Assembly (NCBI GenBank): GCA_024742455.1
Contig: JANSYL010000003.1
Coordinates: 124,001-188,000, forward strand
Reading direction: 5' to 3'
DNA length: 64,000 nt
Origin: Paracoccaceae bacterium
Lineage (GTDB): Bacteria > Pseudomonadota > Alphaproteobacteria > Rhodobacterales > Rhodobacteraceae
Shown here: positions 36,420 to 45,091 of the stretch, in pieces
How positions within the stretch are numbered: position 1 is the stretch's first letter
How the letters are laid out: every line of letters starts with the position of its first letter
The notes under the pieces: model-generated
The model's database searches: none
What the model saw: the letters and a program-made list of their open reading frames with translations, nothing else
What the model was told of the DNA's origin: nothing
Program-made: the position numbers and the translations under genes

Positions 36420-38921
36420 ATGAAAACCCATGTCAGAGCTTTGGTGGTCGGCGGCGGCGCCGTCGGAACCGGGATCGCCTATCATCTGGCCCGCGCCGGG
36501 TGGGACGACGTCATGCTGCTTGAGCGCGACGAGTTGACCTCGGGCTCGACCTGGCATGCCGCGGGCCTTCTGCCGCTTTTCAACATGGGCTACGCGACCA
36601 GCCATATCCACGACTACTCGGTGAAGTTCTACAAGACGCTGGAGGAGGAGACGGGGCTCAATGCCGGGTTCTCGGTCGTCGGCAACCTGCGCATGGCGCA
36701 GACGCAGGACCGGATGGACGAATACATGCTTTACGCGTCCACGGCCGAAACGGTGGGTATTCCCCATGAATGGCTGAGCCCCGCGGACATCAAGGACCGC
36801 TACCCGCTGGTGCGCACCGATGACCTGGTCGGTGCGATCTATCACCCGACGGACGGCTACATTAACCCCGCCGACGTGACGATGGCGATGGCCAAGGGTG
36901 CGCGGCAGCGGGGCGTGACGGTCGAGCGGAAATGGCAGGTCGATGCCTACCACTGGACGGGCGATCACTGGGACGTCACCTGCACGAAGATGGTGGAGAA
37001 GGGCGGCAACCTGGTGCCCTCGGACGAACAGATCGTCATCCACGCCGAACATGTGGTGACCGCCACCGGCAACCATGCGCAGCGCACCGCGCAGCAGCTT
37101 GGCATCAAGATCCCCGCGATCCCGGTGGAGCATCAGTATATCGTCACCGAGCCGGACCCGGCACTGGTGGAATGGCGCAAGGAAAACGGGGAACACCCCG
37201 TCCTGCGCGATGCCGATGCGAAATGGTATGTACGCGAGGAACGCGGCGGCTGGATCCTCGGGCCCTATGAATGGAACGCGCCCGCGCGGTTCGAATACGC
37301 CGTGCCAGACAGTTTCCGCGCCGATCTCTTCCCGCTCGATCTGGAACGGATCGAAGCGGAATACATGTCGATGATCCACCGCATCCCGTCCTCGGAAACG
37401 GCGGGCCTGAAGGACGACTATAACGGCCCGATCTGCTACACTCCCGATGGCAACCCATTGGTCGGCCCGGCGCCGGGCCTCAGGAACATGTGGCTGGCCG
37501 AGGGGTTCAGTTTCGGCATCACCGCCGCCGGGGGCACCGGGTACTACCTCGCGCAGATGATGGTCGAGGGCGAGGCCGAGATCGACATGGCGAGCCTTGA
37601 CCCCAAGCGCTACGGCAACTGGATGACGACGGAATATGCCGCGCGCAAGAACGAGGAGGCATATTCCCACGTCTTCATCCTTCATCACCCCGACGAGGAA
37701 CGCGAGGCCTGCCGCCCGCTGCGCACCGCGCCCGTCTATGACCGGCAAAAGGCGAGGGGCGCGCAGTTCGGGCAGGTCAACGGGTGGGAGCGGCCCAATT
37801 ACTACGGTCCGCCGGATGCGGCGGACAGCTTCGACCATGACGCCCGGTCCTTCCGGCGGGGCGGCTGGTGGGACTATGCCCGGGCCGAGGCCGAAGCGGT
37901 GCGGAAAACGGCCGGCCTGATCGACGCCACCGCCTTTACCAAGCACCTGGTGCGCGGACCTGGCGCGACGGCGTTCCTGGACCATTTCACCTGCAACAAG
38001 CTTCCGAAGGTGGGCCGGATCAACCTGACCTATGCGCTGACGCCGCATGGCACGACGCGCACGGAATATACCATCGTCCGCCTTGCAGAGAACGAATACT
38101 ACCTCGTCTCCGCCGGCGCGTGGACGGCCTATGACGCCGATTACCTGATCAAGGCGGCCGAGGATTTCATGGGCGCGGGCGGGGGGTACATCGACATCCA
38201 CGATGTCACGACCCAATGGGGTGTGTTCGCTATCGCCGGGCCGAACAGCCGGGCGATCCTGAAGGAGATTGTCAGGGACGCCGACCCGGACACGGTGCTC
38301 GGCAACAAGCGGTTCCCGTGGCTGTCCATGCGCAACATCGAGCTTGCCATGTGCCCCGTCCGCGCGATCCGTGTGGCCTATACCGGCGAGCTTGGCTGGG
38401 AGCTGCATCACCCGATCGAGATGTCGACCTATCTGTGGGATCAACTGCTGGCCGCGGGCGAGAAACACGGGATGAAACTGGTCGGCGCCCGCGCGCAGAA
38501 CTGGCTGAGGCAGGAGAAATCCTACCGCGCTTTCGGCACCGAACTGGGCCGGGATGCGACGCCGATGGAGGCGGGGCTGGACCGGTTCATCGACCTGTCC
38601 AAGGATTTCACCGGCAAGGACAAGATGGTCGAGACGGGCCTGCGCTTCAAATGCGTGACCGTGCTGATCGACGGGCCGGAAGATGCCGACCCCTGGGGGC
38701 GCGAGGCGCTTTATGCCGGTGACACCAAGGTCGGGCGGCTGACCTCGGGCGGGTATTCTGTTGCCTTCGGAAAATCCATCGGCATGGGCTATGTCACGCC
38801 CGAGCATGCCGAACCCGGCACCCGGCTGAAACTGCGGATGTTCAAGGACCTGTTCGATGTCGAGGTGACCGAAGACAGCCCCTATGACCCGACGAATGCG
38901 GTGATCCGCCAGGACGGCTAG
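36420..38921 (+). CDS. dimethylglycine/sarcosine dehydrogenase-like flavoprotein (FAD-DAO plus GcvT domains)
   Basis: 833-residue fusion. The N-terminal DAO-type FAD domain has VVGGGAVGTGIAYHLARAGW and the covalent-flavin histidine His46 in STWHAAG. An FAO linker domain follows (FRRGGWWDYARAEAEAVRKTAGLIDATAFTKHLVRG marks the start of the folate domain), then GcvT-type aminomethyltransferase domains to the C-terminus. Such enzymes oxidatively demethylate dimethylglycine or sarcosine and pass the one-carbon unit to tetrahydrofolate, as in glycine-betaine and choline breakdown. Substrate is inferred from the family. No betaine genes adjoin. Confidence 0.9.
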   Translation: MKTHVRALVVGGGAVGTGIAYHLARAGWDDVMLLERDELTSGSTWHAAGLLPLFNMGYATSHIHDYSVKFYKTLEEETGLNAGFSVVGNLRMAQTQDRMDEYMLYASTAETVGIPHEWLSPADIKDRYPLVRTDDLVGAIYHPTDGYINPADVTMAMAKGARQRGVTVERKWQVDAYHWTGDHWDVTCTKMVEKGGNLVPSDEQIVIHAEHVVTATGNHAQRTAQQLGIKIPAIPVEHQYIVTEPDPALVEWRKENGEHPVLRDADAKWYVREERGGWILGPYEWNAPARFEYAVPDSFRADLFPLDLERIEAEYMSMIHRIPSSETAGLKDDYNGPICYTPDGNPLVGPAPGLRNMWLAEGFSFGITAAGGTGYYLAQMMVEGEAEIDMASLDPKRYGNWMTTEYAARKNEEAYSHVFILHHPDEEREACRPLRTAPVYDRQKARGAQFGQVNGWERPNYYGPPDAADSFDHDARSFRRGGWWDYARAEAEAVRKTAGLIDATAFTKHLVRGPGATAFLDHFTCNKLPKVGRINLTYALTPHGTTRTEYTIVRLAENEYYLVSAGAWTAYDADYLIKAAEDFMGAGGGYIDIHDVTTQWGVFAIAGPNSRAILKEIVRDADPDTVLGNKRFPWLSMRNIELAMCPVRAIRVAYTGELGWELHHPIEMSTYLWDQLLAAGEKHGMKLVGARAQNWLRQEKSYRAFGTELGRDATPMEAGLDRFIDLSKDFTGKDKMVETGLRFKCVTVLIDGPEDADPWGREALYAGDTKVGRLTSGGYSVAFGKSIGMGYVTPEHAEPGTRLKLRMFKDLFDVEVTEDSPYDPTNAVIRQDG

Positions 38922-38924
38922 GTC

Positions 38925-39305
38925 ATGGTGGTGCTCGGATACCTGGGCCTGGCCGGGTTTCTGTGGCTCACCATATTCCATGTGGCCCTCGCCCTGGGGG
39001 CGCCGATCGGGCGCATGGCATGGCGCGGCCAATACCGGGTTCTGCCGGCCCGGCTCCGCTGGGCCAGTGCAGCCTCGGCCCTGCTCGTTCTGTCCGGCGC
39101 GCTGACCGTTGCGCAGGCGGCGGGGTTCGGGTGGGCGGTTCTGCCCGAGATCATGATCCGCCCCGCGCTCTGGGCCTTCGCCGCATTGTTCGCGCTGAGC
39201 GTCCTGGGCAATGCGGTGAGCGACAGCCGGATCGAACGCCTGCACGGTGTGCCGATGACGCTGATCCTTGTGATTGCGACCGGTGGACTGGCGCTCCTGT
39301 CCTAG
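38925..39305 (+). CDS. small four-helix membrane protein, unknown function
   Basis: 126-residue protein with four hydrophobic segments (about 3-25, 42-65, 75-97, 107-125) and a short basic loop, RMAWRGQYRVLPARLR. It starts three bases after the dimethylglycine dehydrogenase-like gene, so it is probably co-transcribed and may be an accessory or merely a passenger. It overlaps the patatin gene stop by four bases on the other strand. I recognise no named family. Confidence 0.7.
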   Translation: MVVLGYLGLAGFLWLTIFHVALALGAPIGRMAWRGQYRVLPARLRWASAASALLVLSGALTVAQAAGFGWAVLPEIMIRPALWAFAALFALSVLGNAVSDSRIERLHGVPMTLILVIATGGLALLS

Positions 39306-41104
39306 CTTCCGAGACCTGCGGCCCGGCGCAGCGCGATCTTGGCCGGATTGTCCGAGGTGGCGAGATCGGCGAAAATCTTGTCGCGCCCGTGCTTGTAGGC
39401 CATTTCATAGAACAGCTTGTGCTGATCCCAGGCCAGAAAGCCCGCGCCTTTCAGGCCCGGCGGGCGAATGTGCAGGTCGTCGGGGTTCATCGCGCCCGCG
39501 GTTTCCGCCTGTCCCACCAGAAGGCTGCGCATCACGGTCGAGATCACGCCGGGCGCGCGTGGCGGGCGCTTGCCGAAGGGCAGCAGGGTCTTGCGCAACA
39601 GCTCGGCCCGACCTGGCAGGGACTGGTAGTCGACATTGTATTTCGTGGCCGAAGCACGCTGCACGTTGATCACGATGTTCGGGCCTGTCTTCAGCCCGTG
39701 CATATCCCTGAAGGGCATGTTGTCGATGCATCCGCCATCCACCAGCATCGATCCGTCGCTGGTGTAAAAGGCGGGCAGGACGCCGGGGATGGCTGCCGAG
39801 GCGCGCACCGCCTCCCACAAGGGGCCCCGGCGGATGACCCGTTTGCGCATCGTGGACAGGTCGGCCGAGACGGCGAAGAACGGCAGCCACAAATCCTCGA
39901 CCGGGGTGGCGGTGTAGTGGTCGGCGAGGTTCGCGTCGAACACGGTATGATCGAGAAAGGCGTATTTCGGCACCGTGATGCGCTTCATCGCGCCCGAGGT
40001 GACGAAGATCTGTTCGACACGCGGCCCGATCTCGTGTTCGGGCACGCCAAGGGCAATCGCCCCCGCCATCGCCGCGCCCACCGAGGTGCCGCCGACGATA
40101 TCGAGCGGCAGGCCCGCCTCGGTCATGGCGCGCCAGATGCCGATATGGGCAACGCCGAAGGCGCCGCCACCCGACATGACCATGCCGATCGCCCGCCCCG
40201 CCAGAAACCGCCCGAGCCGGGCGATATCGGCGCCATCCTCGGTCAGGGCGACATGGTGGTGAAGGAAGGGCATCCGGCTGTCGAGCCATGGGGCGCTGCC
40301 CGACACGCGGCTCTGGCGGTGCGGGTGGATCAGCACGAGGCGCCGCTGATCCTCGGTCAGCGTGTCCAGCGCGAACCGTTCAAGCGCGGACGGTTCGGCG
40401 AACCGGACCGCCTGGGCGACGAACAGGCCCTGGTCGGCCTGCCGGACCGCCGCGCGTGCCCAGTCCGACGCCTCGTGACCGGCCACGAAGATCACCACCT
40501 CGGCAGCGCGTTCCTGATCGTTGAGCCATGCGATGGCGGCATCGCTCGTGGGGTCCGCGTCCTTGCCGAGCGCGGTTTCGAAGTCGTCTTCGGTGATGAC
40601 GGCGACGTCGTGATAGTGCCCGATTTCACGGGCCAGGGCAGGCACGAACCCGGACGGCAGGGGCGCGCCTCCGGCCGAAAGCACGCAGAAGGTCCGCGCC
40701 GGAGGCCGCCCCGGATCGGGCACGACGCGGGCCGAGGTGCTTGCGAGACGCCCGGACAATTGTTCGATGATCGCCCTGTTCAGGCCGGGATGCGCCGCGC
40801 AGAGCGCATCGAAGGCCGCCGCGTCGATGCGGATGACGACGGCGTCGCGCGCGGCGATCACGTCGGCGGTGCGGGTTTCGCCGGTGAAAAAGGCAATCTC
40901 GCCGATGACGCTCCCGGCGCTGATCTCGGCCAGGACGATGCCGTCGCGTTCGACACGGAACCGGCCGGTTTCCACCAGATACATCGCATCGGCCGTGCTG
41001 CCCTGGCTGATCAGGGTCGCGCCACGGTCGATCCGTTCCCTCGGCAGATCTCCGAGCGATTGCTGCTGCAGCAGACGGAACAGTCCTTGGGCTTCATGGG
41101 CCAT
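39302..41104 (-). CDS. patatin-like phospholipase with N-terminal cyclic-nucleotide-binding domain
   Basis: 600-residue protein built like bacterial homologues of neuropathy target esterase. An N-terminal cNMP-binding fold covers about 15-130 (VIGEIAFFTGETRTADVIAARDAVVIRIDA). A middle linker follows, then a patatin domain with the oxyanion motif SGGGAFGVAHIG, nucleophile Ser in GGTSVGAA near residue 338, and the catalytic Asp in LVDGGCIDN near residue 455. It likely hydrolyses phospholipid or lysophospholipid esters at the membrane. The phosphate-cassette region lacks an obvious RTA motif apart from ETRTADV, so ligand binding is uncertain. It overlaps the DUF938 gene. Confidence 0.9.
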   Translation of the reverse strand: MAHEAQGLFRLLQQQSLGDLPRERIDRGATLISQGSTADAMYLVETGRFRVERDGIVLAEISAGSVIGEIAFFTGETRTADVIAARDAVVIRIDAAAFDALCAAHPGLNRAIIEQLSGRLASTSARVVPDPGRPPARTFCVLSAGGAPLPSGFVPALAREIGHYHDVAVITEDDFETALGKDADPTSDAAIAWLNDQERAAEVVIFVAGHEASDWARAAVRQADQGLFVAQAVRFAEPSALERFALDTLTEDQRRLVLIHPHRQSRVSGSAPWLDSRMPFLHHHVALTEDGADIARLGRFLAGRAIGMVMSGGGAFGVAHIGIWRAMTEAGLPLDIVGGTSVGAAMAGAIALGVPEHEIGPRVEQIFVTSGAMKRITVPKYAFLDHTVFDANLADHYTATPVEDLWLPFFAVSADLSTMRKRVIRRGPLWEAVRASAAIPGVLPAFYTSDGSMLVDGGCIDNMPFRDMHGLKTGPNIVINVQRASATKYNVDYQSLPGRAELLRKTLLPFGKRPPRAPGVISTVMRSLLVGQAETAGAMNPDDLHIRPPGLKGAGFLAWDQHKLFYEMAYKHGRDKIFADLATSDNPAKIALRRAAGLGS

Positions 41105-41741
41105 CGGGTATCTCCTGCGGTTTCCGCGCGACGATCATCAGGTTGTTGGCGGGCATGTCGATCGTGCGGGGCATGGCCAGCCCCGCATCCGTCAGAACGC
41201 GGCTGACCCAGACGATGTCCTTGTATCCGGCGCCGGGGTTTTCCGTGCGCAGCGCGGCGTCAAACCGGGCGTCCCCCGGGCTGGTCGTGCATCCGTCGCG
41301 CAGGAACGGGCCATAGATCAGGGCGACGCCGCCCGGGGCAAGGGCTGCCGCGATTTCACGCAGGACCGTTCGGGCGTCTTCTTCGGTGATCAGGTGCAGA
41401 AGGTTGACCATCAGGACAAGGTCCTGCCCGGCGAATTCGGCCGACCAGCCCCGCCCCGCGGCATCGAGTGCGCGTGCGGGGGCGACGCCGTCCGCACCTG
41501 TTTCAAGCCGCCACGCATCGATCGAGGCCCGGCGCGCCGGGTCGGGGTCGGTGGGCTGCCATGTCAGGGCAGGGGTCGCCCGGGCGATATGCACCACGTG
41601 TTCGCCACTGCCCGAGGCGATTTCCAGCGCGCGGCCGGTCACCGGGGCCTCCGCCACGACGACCTCGCGGATCGCGTCCCGGTTCCGCGCGGCAGCGGGC
41701 GCAAAGATGCGCGCATCGGATGGCGTGGCGGTGTCGATCAT
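41094..41741 (-). CDS. DUF938 family SAM-dependent methyltransferase
   Basis: 215-residue class I methyltransferase-like protein. SAM motif I is RALEIASGSGEHVVHIARATP, followed by WQPTDPDP, LVLMVNLLHLI and ALAPGGVALIYGPFLRDG. The DUF938 signature AAARNRDAIREVV is at the N-terminus. Substrate unknown. ATG at 41741 has GGGAGGG upstream, which removes a 21-residue extension. The stop lies inside the start of the patatin gene (11-base overlap), so the two are coupled. Confidence 0.87.
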   Translation of the reverse strand: MIDTATPSDARIFAPAAARNRDAIREVVVAEAPVTGRALEIASGSGEHVVHIARATPALTWQPTDPDPARRASIDAWRLETGADGVAPARALDAAGRGWSAEFAGQDLVLMVNLLHLITEEDARTVLREIAAALAPGGVALIYGPFLRDGCTTSPGDARFDAALRTENPGAGYKDIVWVSRVLTDAGLAMPRTIDMPANNLMIVARKPQEIPDGP

Positions 41742-41818
41742 CGGCGCATCCCTCCCAAGCTGCGACGGTCTACAGGGTGTAGCCGGTTTTCCGGCGGAAA
41801 ACATGCCAGAAATCCCGC

Positions 41819-42898
41819 TCAGCGGAAGCGCGCAGGTGACAGAGCGGCGGTTGTCGTGGCGTCAAGCACCGGGCTGCGGCCCGCCACAAGGTCGGCGACA
41901 AGCTGGCTGGCGGCGGGCGCGGTCTGGAACCCGTAGCCGCCTTGCCCCGCGACCCAGACGAAATCCGGGTGGTCCGGGTCGGGGCCCAGGACCAGTGCGC
42001 GATCGGGAGAGAAGGTGCGCAGCCCTGCCCAGGTCGAGGTCACGCGCGTCACCTCGACCGTGAAGAACGGCTGGTAGCGCGCGATCCCCTCGGCCAGGAC
42101 CATGTCATCGGCCCAGGCGTCATGGGCGGCATCCACCGGGTCTTCTTCCGCCGGTGACACGATCCATGCGCCCGCATCGGGTTTGGCATACCAGCTTTCG
42201 CCTGCCCCGAAGATCATCGGCCACCCGGTCACGTCATGGCCCCCGGGGGCGGGCATCCGCGCCACCGACCGGCGCAGCGGCGTCAGACCGATGGGTGCGA
42301 CCCCCGCCATTACGGCCACCTGGTCCGCCCAGGCCCCGGCGGCGTTGACGAGGGTTCTGGCGTGGTAGGCCGCGTCGCCCGCCGTGACCGTCCAATGGCC
42401 GTTGTCGCGGGTGATGGCATCGATCCGCCGTCCGGTTTCGACCGTCCCGCTATTGCCCCGGATCTCGCGCGCGAAATCCTGGATCAGCTTGTCGGTGTCG
42501 ATGTCGGACGCGCCGGTGGCATGGGCAAAGCCGCTGGCGTGGCCGGGGTCGAGGATCGGGACAAGGGCCAGCGCCGCGTCGGCGTCGATCTCGGTCAATT
42601 CCATCGCGTCGCGGTCTTTTTCGAACCTCGCCCGGTCCTCCGGCCCCGCCACCAGCATCAGGCCCCTCGGGCTGAGCACGCCGCCATTGGCCGCGGCGTG
42701 ATGGTCATAGGAGGCAAGGTTCAGTGCGATCGTGCTCGGCAGGCCATAGCGCGCCTCGTAAAGCGCGGCCGACCGGCCCGAGGCGTGATAGGCCAAAGCA
42801 TCCTCGGCCTCGAGCACGCGGACCTTGCCCAGATGGCTGAGCCGTCCGCCCGCCGAAATGCCCGCGATGCCGCCACCGATGATCAGAAAATCGTCCAT
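41819..42898 (-). CDS. FAD-dependent DAO-type oxidoreductase
   Basis: 359-residue flavoprotein of the D-amino-acid-oxidase fold. The N-terminal IIGGGIAGISAGGRL binds FAD, VNAAGAWADQVA is typical of DAO, and the C-terminal WVAGQGGYGFQTAPAASQLVADL closes the FAD site. Members oxidise glycine, D-amino acids, sarcosine or related amines. Here the substrate is unknown. It lies downstream of the BMP transporter gene beyond a terminator, so it is probably separately expressed. Confidence 0.85.
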   Translation of the reverse strand: MDDFLIIGGGIAGISAGGRLSHLGKVRVLEAEDALAYHASGRSAALYEARYGLPSTIALNLASYDHHAAANGGVLSPRGLMLVAGPEDRARFEKDRDAMELTEIDADAALALVPILDPGHASGFAHATGASDIDTDKLIQDFAREIRGNSGTVETGRRIDAITRDNGHWTVTAGDAAYHARTLVNAAGAWADQVAVMAGVAPIGLTPLRRSVARMPAPGGHDVTGWPMIFGAGESWYAKPDAGAWIVSPAEEDPVDAAHDAWADDMVLAEGIARYQPFFTVEVTRVTSTWAGLRTFSPDRALVLGPDPDHPDFVWVAGQGGYGFQTAPAASQLVADLVAGRSPVLDATTTAALSPARFR

Positions 42899-42952
42899 GC
42901 CCCGAGGCTTGGCATGAGGCGCGTCCAAGGACAAGCCGGGCGCGCGCGCATG

Positions 42953-42987
42953 AAAAAGGGCCCGCGCGACGCGCGGACCCCGTTTTT
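42953..42987. terminator. rho-independent terminator, bidirectional form, after the bmp gene
   Basis: GC-rich hairpin at 42958-42981 (GGG...CCGCGC-gac-GCGCGG...CCC). It is flanked by AAAAA at 42953-42957 and TTTTT at 42983-42987, so it can terminate on either strand. It begins 20 bases past the bmp stop on the minus strand and separates it from the FAD oxidoreductase gene. Confidence 0.8.
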
Positions 42988-43000
42988 GGTCTCGGATGCC

Positions 43001-44080
43001 TCAGTTCTGCAATTCGGCGGTGATGCCTTCGACGAAGAAGTTCATGCCCGCCAGAGGGCCATCCTCGGGCGTTTCGCCCTCGGCCAGCCAGGGCGTGCCG
43101 TCCTGCATGTTGATCGGGCCGGTGAACGGGTGGTATTCGCCCGACGCGATGCTGTCGCGCAGCGCCAGGGCCGAGGCGCGCACCTCGTCGGGTACCGGGC
43201 CGGTGATCTCACCCAGGATGATGCGTTCCTCGGCGAACCCTTCCCACGCGTCCTGTTGTTCCCATGTTCCGTCCATCGCGGCCTGGACGCGGTCGATATA
43301 GAAGGGCCCCCAGTTGTCGATCACGGAAGTGATGCGCGGCGCGGGTTTGAACTGCGCCATGTCGCTGGCCTGGCCGAAGGCGAAGGTGCCCGCCTCCTGC
43401 GACACGGCATGGGGCGCGGTCGAGTCGGTGTGCTGCAGGATCACGTCAGCGCCCTGGTCGATCAGCGCCTGCGCGGCGTCGGCTTCGAGGGCTGGGTCGA
43501 ACCAGGTGCCCACGAAGATCATCCGGAACTCGACATCGGGGTTCACTTCGCGTGCGTGCAGGAAGGCGGAATTCATGCCGCGGATCACGGTGGGGATCGG
43601 GTAGGAGCCGATATAGCCCACGATGTTCGATTCCGTCATGTGCCCGGCGATATGCCCGGTCACGGCGCGACCTTCGTAGAAGCGCGCGTTATAGGTCGAC
43701 ACGTTGGGATGGTCGCGCATGAAGCCCGTGGCATGTTCGAAATAGACATCGGGGAACTGCTCGGCCACGGCATTCACCGCCGGACCGAAGCCGAAGGAGG
43801 TCGCGACGATCATGTCGGCCCCGCCCAGGATCATCTGGGTCATGACGCGTTCGGCGTCGGCACCTTCGGCCACGCTTTCGGCCATCACGGTCTCGACCGC
43901 GTCGCCGAAATGTTCGTCCATAGCGATGCGGCCCTGGTCATGGGTGAAGCTCCACCCCATGTCGCCGGTCGATCCGACATGGATGAAGCCGACGGTGAAC
44001 GGCTCCTCCTGTGCGGTGGCGGGCAGGGCCGCTGCAGCCGCGACCGCGCCGACGGCCAGAAGCGTCTTCAAATGTTTCAT
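43001..44080 (-). CDS. BMP-family periplasmic binding protein (purine nucleoside-type ABC importer)
   Basis: 359-residue exported protein with a signal peptide (MKHLKTLLAVGAVAAAAALPATA, then QEEPF) and no lipobox, so it is soluble in the periplasm. The BMP/PnrA fold is evident from VGFIHVGSTGDMGWSFTHDQGR, GGADMIVATSFGFG, the aromatic-rich FEHATGF, and ALIDQGADVILQHTDS. BMP proteins of this group bind nucleosides or purines. ATG at 44080 has GGAGG nine bases upstream; the ATG at 44089 touches the same GGAGG and is unlikely. It follows the permeases after 87 bases and a stem-loop. Confidence 0.92.
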   Translation of the reverse strand: MKHLKTLLAVGAVAAAAALPATAQEEPFTVGFIHVGSTGDMGWSFTHDQGRIAMDEHFGDAVETVMAESVAEGADAERVMTQMILGGADMIVATSFGFGPAVNAVAEQFPDVYFEHATGFMRDHPNVSTYNARFYEGRAVTGHIAGHMTESNIVGYIGSYPIPTVIRGMNSAFLHAREVNPDVEFRMIFVGTWFDPALEADAAQALIDQGADVILQHTDSTAPHAVSQEAGTFAFGQASDMAQFKPAPRITSVIDNWGPFYIDRVQAAMDGTWEQQDAWEGFAEERIILGEITGPVPDEVRASALALRDSIASGEYHPFTGPINMQDGTPWLAEGETPEDGPLAGMNFFVEGITAELQN

Positions 44081-44129
44081 AAGGGTCATCCTCCAGGTTG
44101 GGTTGAGTGTGAATCGGGTGCCGTCGTCA

Positions 44130-44147
44130 CGGGGCGGGCACGCCCCG
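44130..44147 (-). other. stem-loop between permease and bmp genes
   Basis: Perfect 7-bp stem CGGGGCG / CGCCCCG with a GGCA loop and no T-run. In import operons such structures between membrane and binding-protein genes often set unequal expression by blocking exonucleases or attenuating transcription. That role is inferred. Confidence 0.45.
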
Positions 44148-44167
44148 AATTGCGTTCATGTCCGGGA

Positions 44168-45091
44168 TCAGCTGCTGGCATGGAACACCTTTCCAAGCGC
44201 CGCCGGTGCGTTCATCGCCAGACGCGATTTGTCCGACGAGATCACGGCCAGGACCAGGATCGTGATGAGATAGGGTGAGGCATCGAGCAGCGCGACGGGC
44301 ACGCCGATCTCGGCCGCCTGCAGCCTGAGTTGCAGCGCCGCGATGCCGCCGAACAGGTAGGCACCGATCAGCAGCCGCCAGGGTTTCCAAGACGCGAAGA
44401 CCACCAGCGCCAGCGCGATCCAGCCTGCGCCCGCCGTCATCCCGTCGATCCAGTTCTGCACGCGCGCCACCGACAGGAATGCCCCGCTCAGCCCCGCGCA
44501 GGCGCCGCCGAACAGGATCGCCAGCATCCGGATGCGGATCACCTTGTAGCCAAGCGCATGGGCAGCCTCGTGGCTTTCGCCGACGGCGCGCAGGACCAGC
44601 CCCGCCCGGGTATGCGTCAGCACGTACCAGACAGCGGCCACCAGCAGCACGGCGAGGTAGATCATCGCGGAATGGCCGAACAGGATCGGGCCGATCACGG
44701 GGATATCCTGCATCACTTGCGGAAAGATATCGCGCACCGGGGGCATCGGTGTGCCGCCATAACCCACACCCAAAAGCGCCGACAAACCCAGGCCGAACAG
44801 CGTCAGCGCCAGGCCTGTGGCCACCTGGTTCGACAGCAACAATTGAGTCAGCACCGCGAAGATCGACGATAACAGCAGCCCGCCGATCATGCCCGCCACG
44901 AAGGCAAGTGTTACCGATCCCGTCTCGACTGCTGCGATATAGCCGGTGACCGCGCCGATGATCATCATCCCCTCGACGCCCAGGTTCAGCACGCCGGATT
45001 TCTCGACCACCAACTCGCCGATTGCCGCCAGCAAAAGCGGTGTCGACACCACGATCAAGGCCACCATGAGGGAGATCGGATCAACGATCAT
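44168..45091 (-). CDS. ABC importer permease (NupQ/YufQ-like)
   Basis: 307-residue inner-membrane permease of the BPD_transp_2 type, with eight to nine helices. It has the GELVVEKSGVLNLGVEGMMIIGAVTGY start typical of nucleoside/BMP-linked permeases and the ATPase-contact loop LRAVGESHEAAHALGYKVIRIRM (EAA-like). It overlaps the other permease by four bases and, with the ATPase and BMP protein, forms one importer. Confidence 0.92.
   Translation of the reverse strand: MIVDPISLMVALIVVSTPLLLAAIGELVVEKSGVLNLGVEGMMIIGAVTGYIAAVETGSVTLAFVAGMIGGLLLSSIFAVLTQLLLSNQVATGLALTLFGLGLSALLGVGYGGTPMPPVRDIFPQVMQDIPVIGPILFGHSAMIYLAVLLVAAVWYVLTHTRAGLVLRAVGESHEAAHALGYKVIRIRMLAILFGGACAGLSGAFLSVARVQNWIDGMTAGAGWIALALVVFASWKPWRLLIGAYLFGGIAALQLRLQAAEIGVPVALLDASPYLITILVLAVISSDKSRLAMNAPAALGKVFHASS

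Noticed and set aside
35991-39245. Open frame of over 1000 codons antisense to the dimethylglycine dehydrogenase-like gene
   Set aside because: Same reason: it mirrors a well-supported gene, has atypical composition and crosses an intergenic region.
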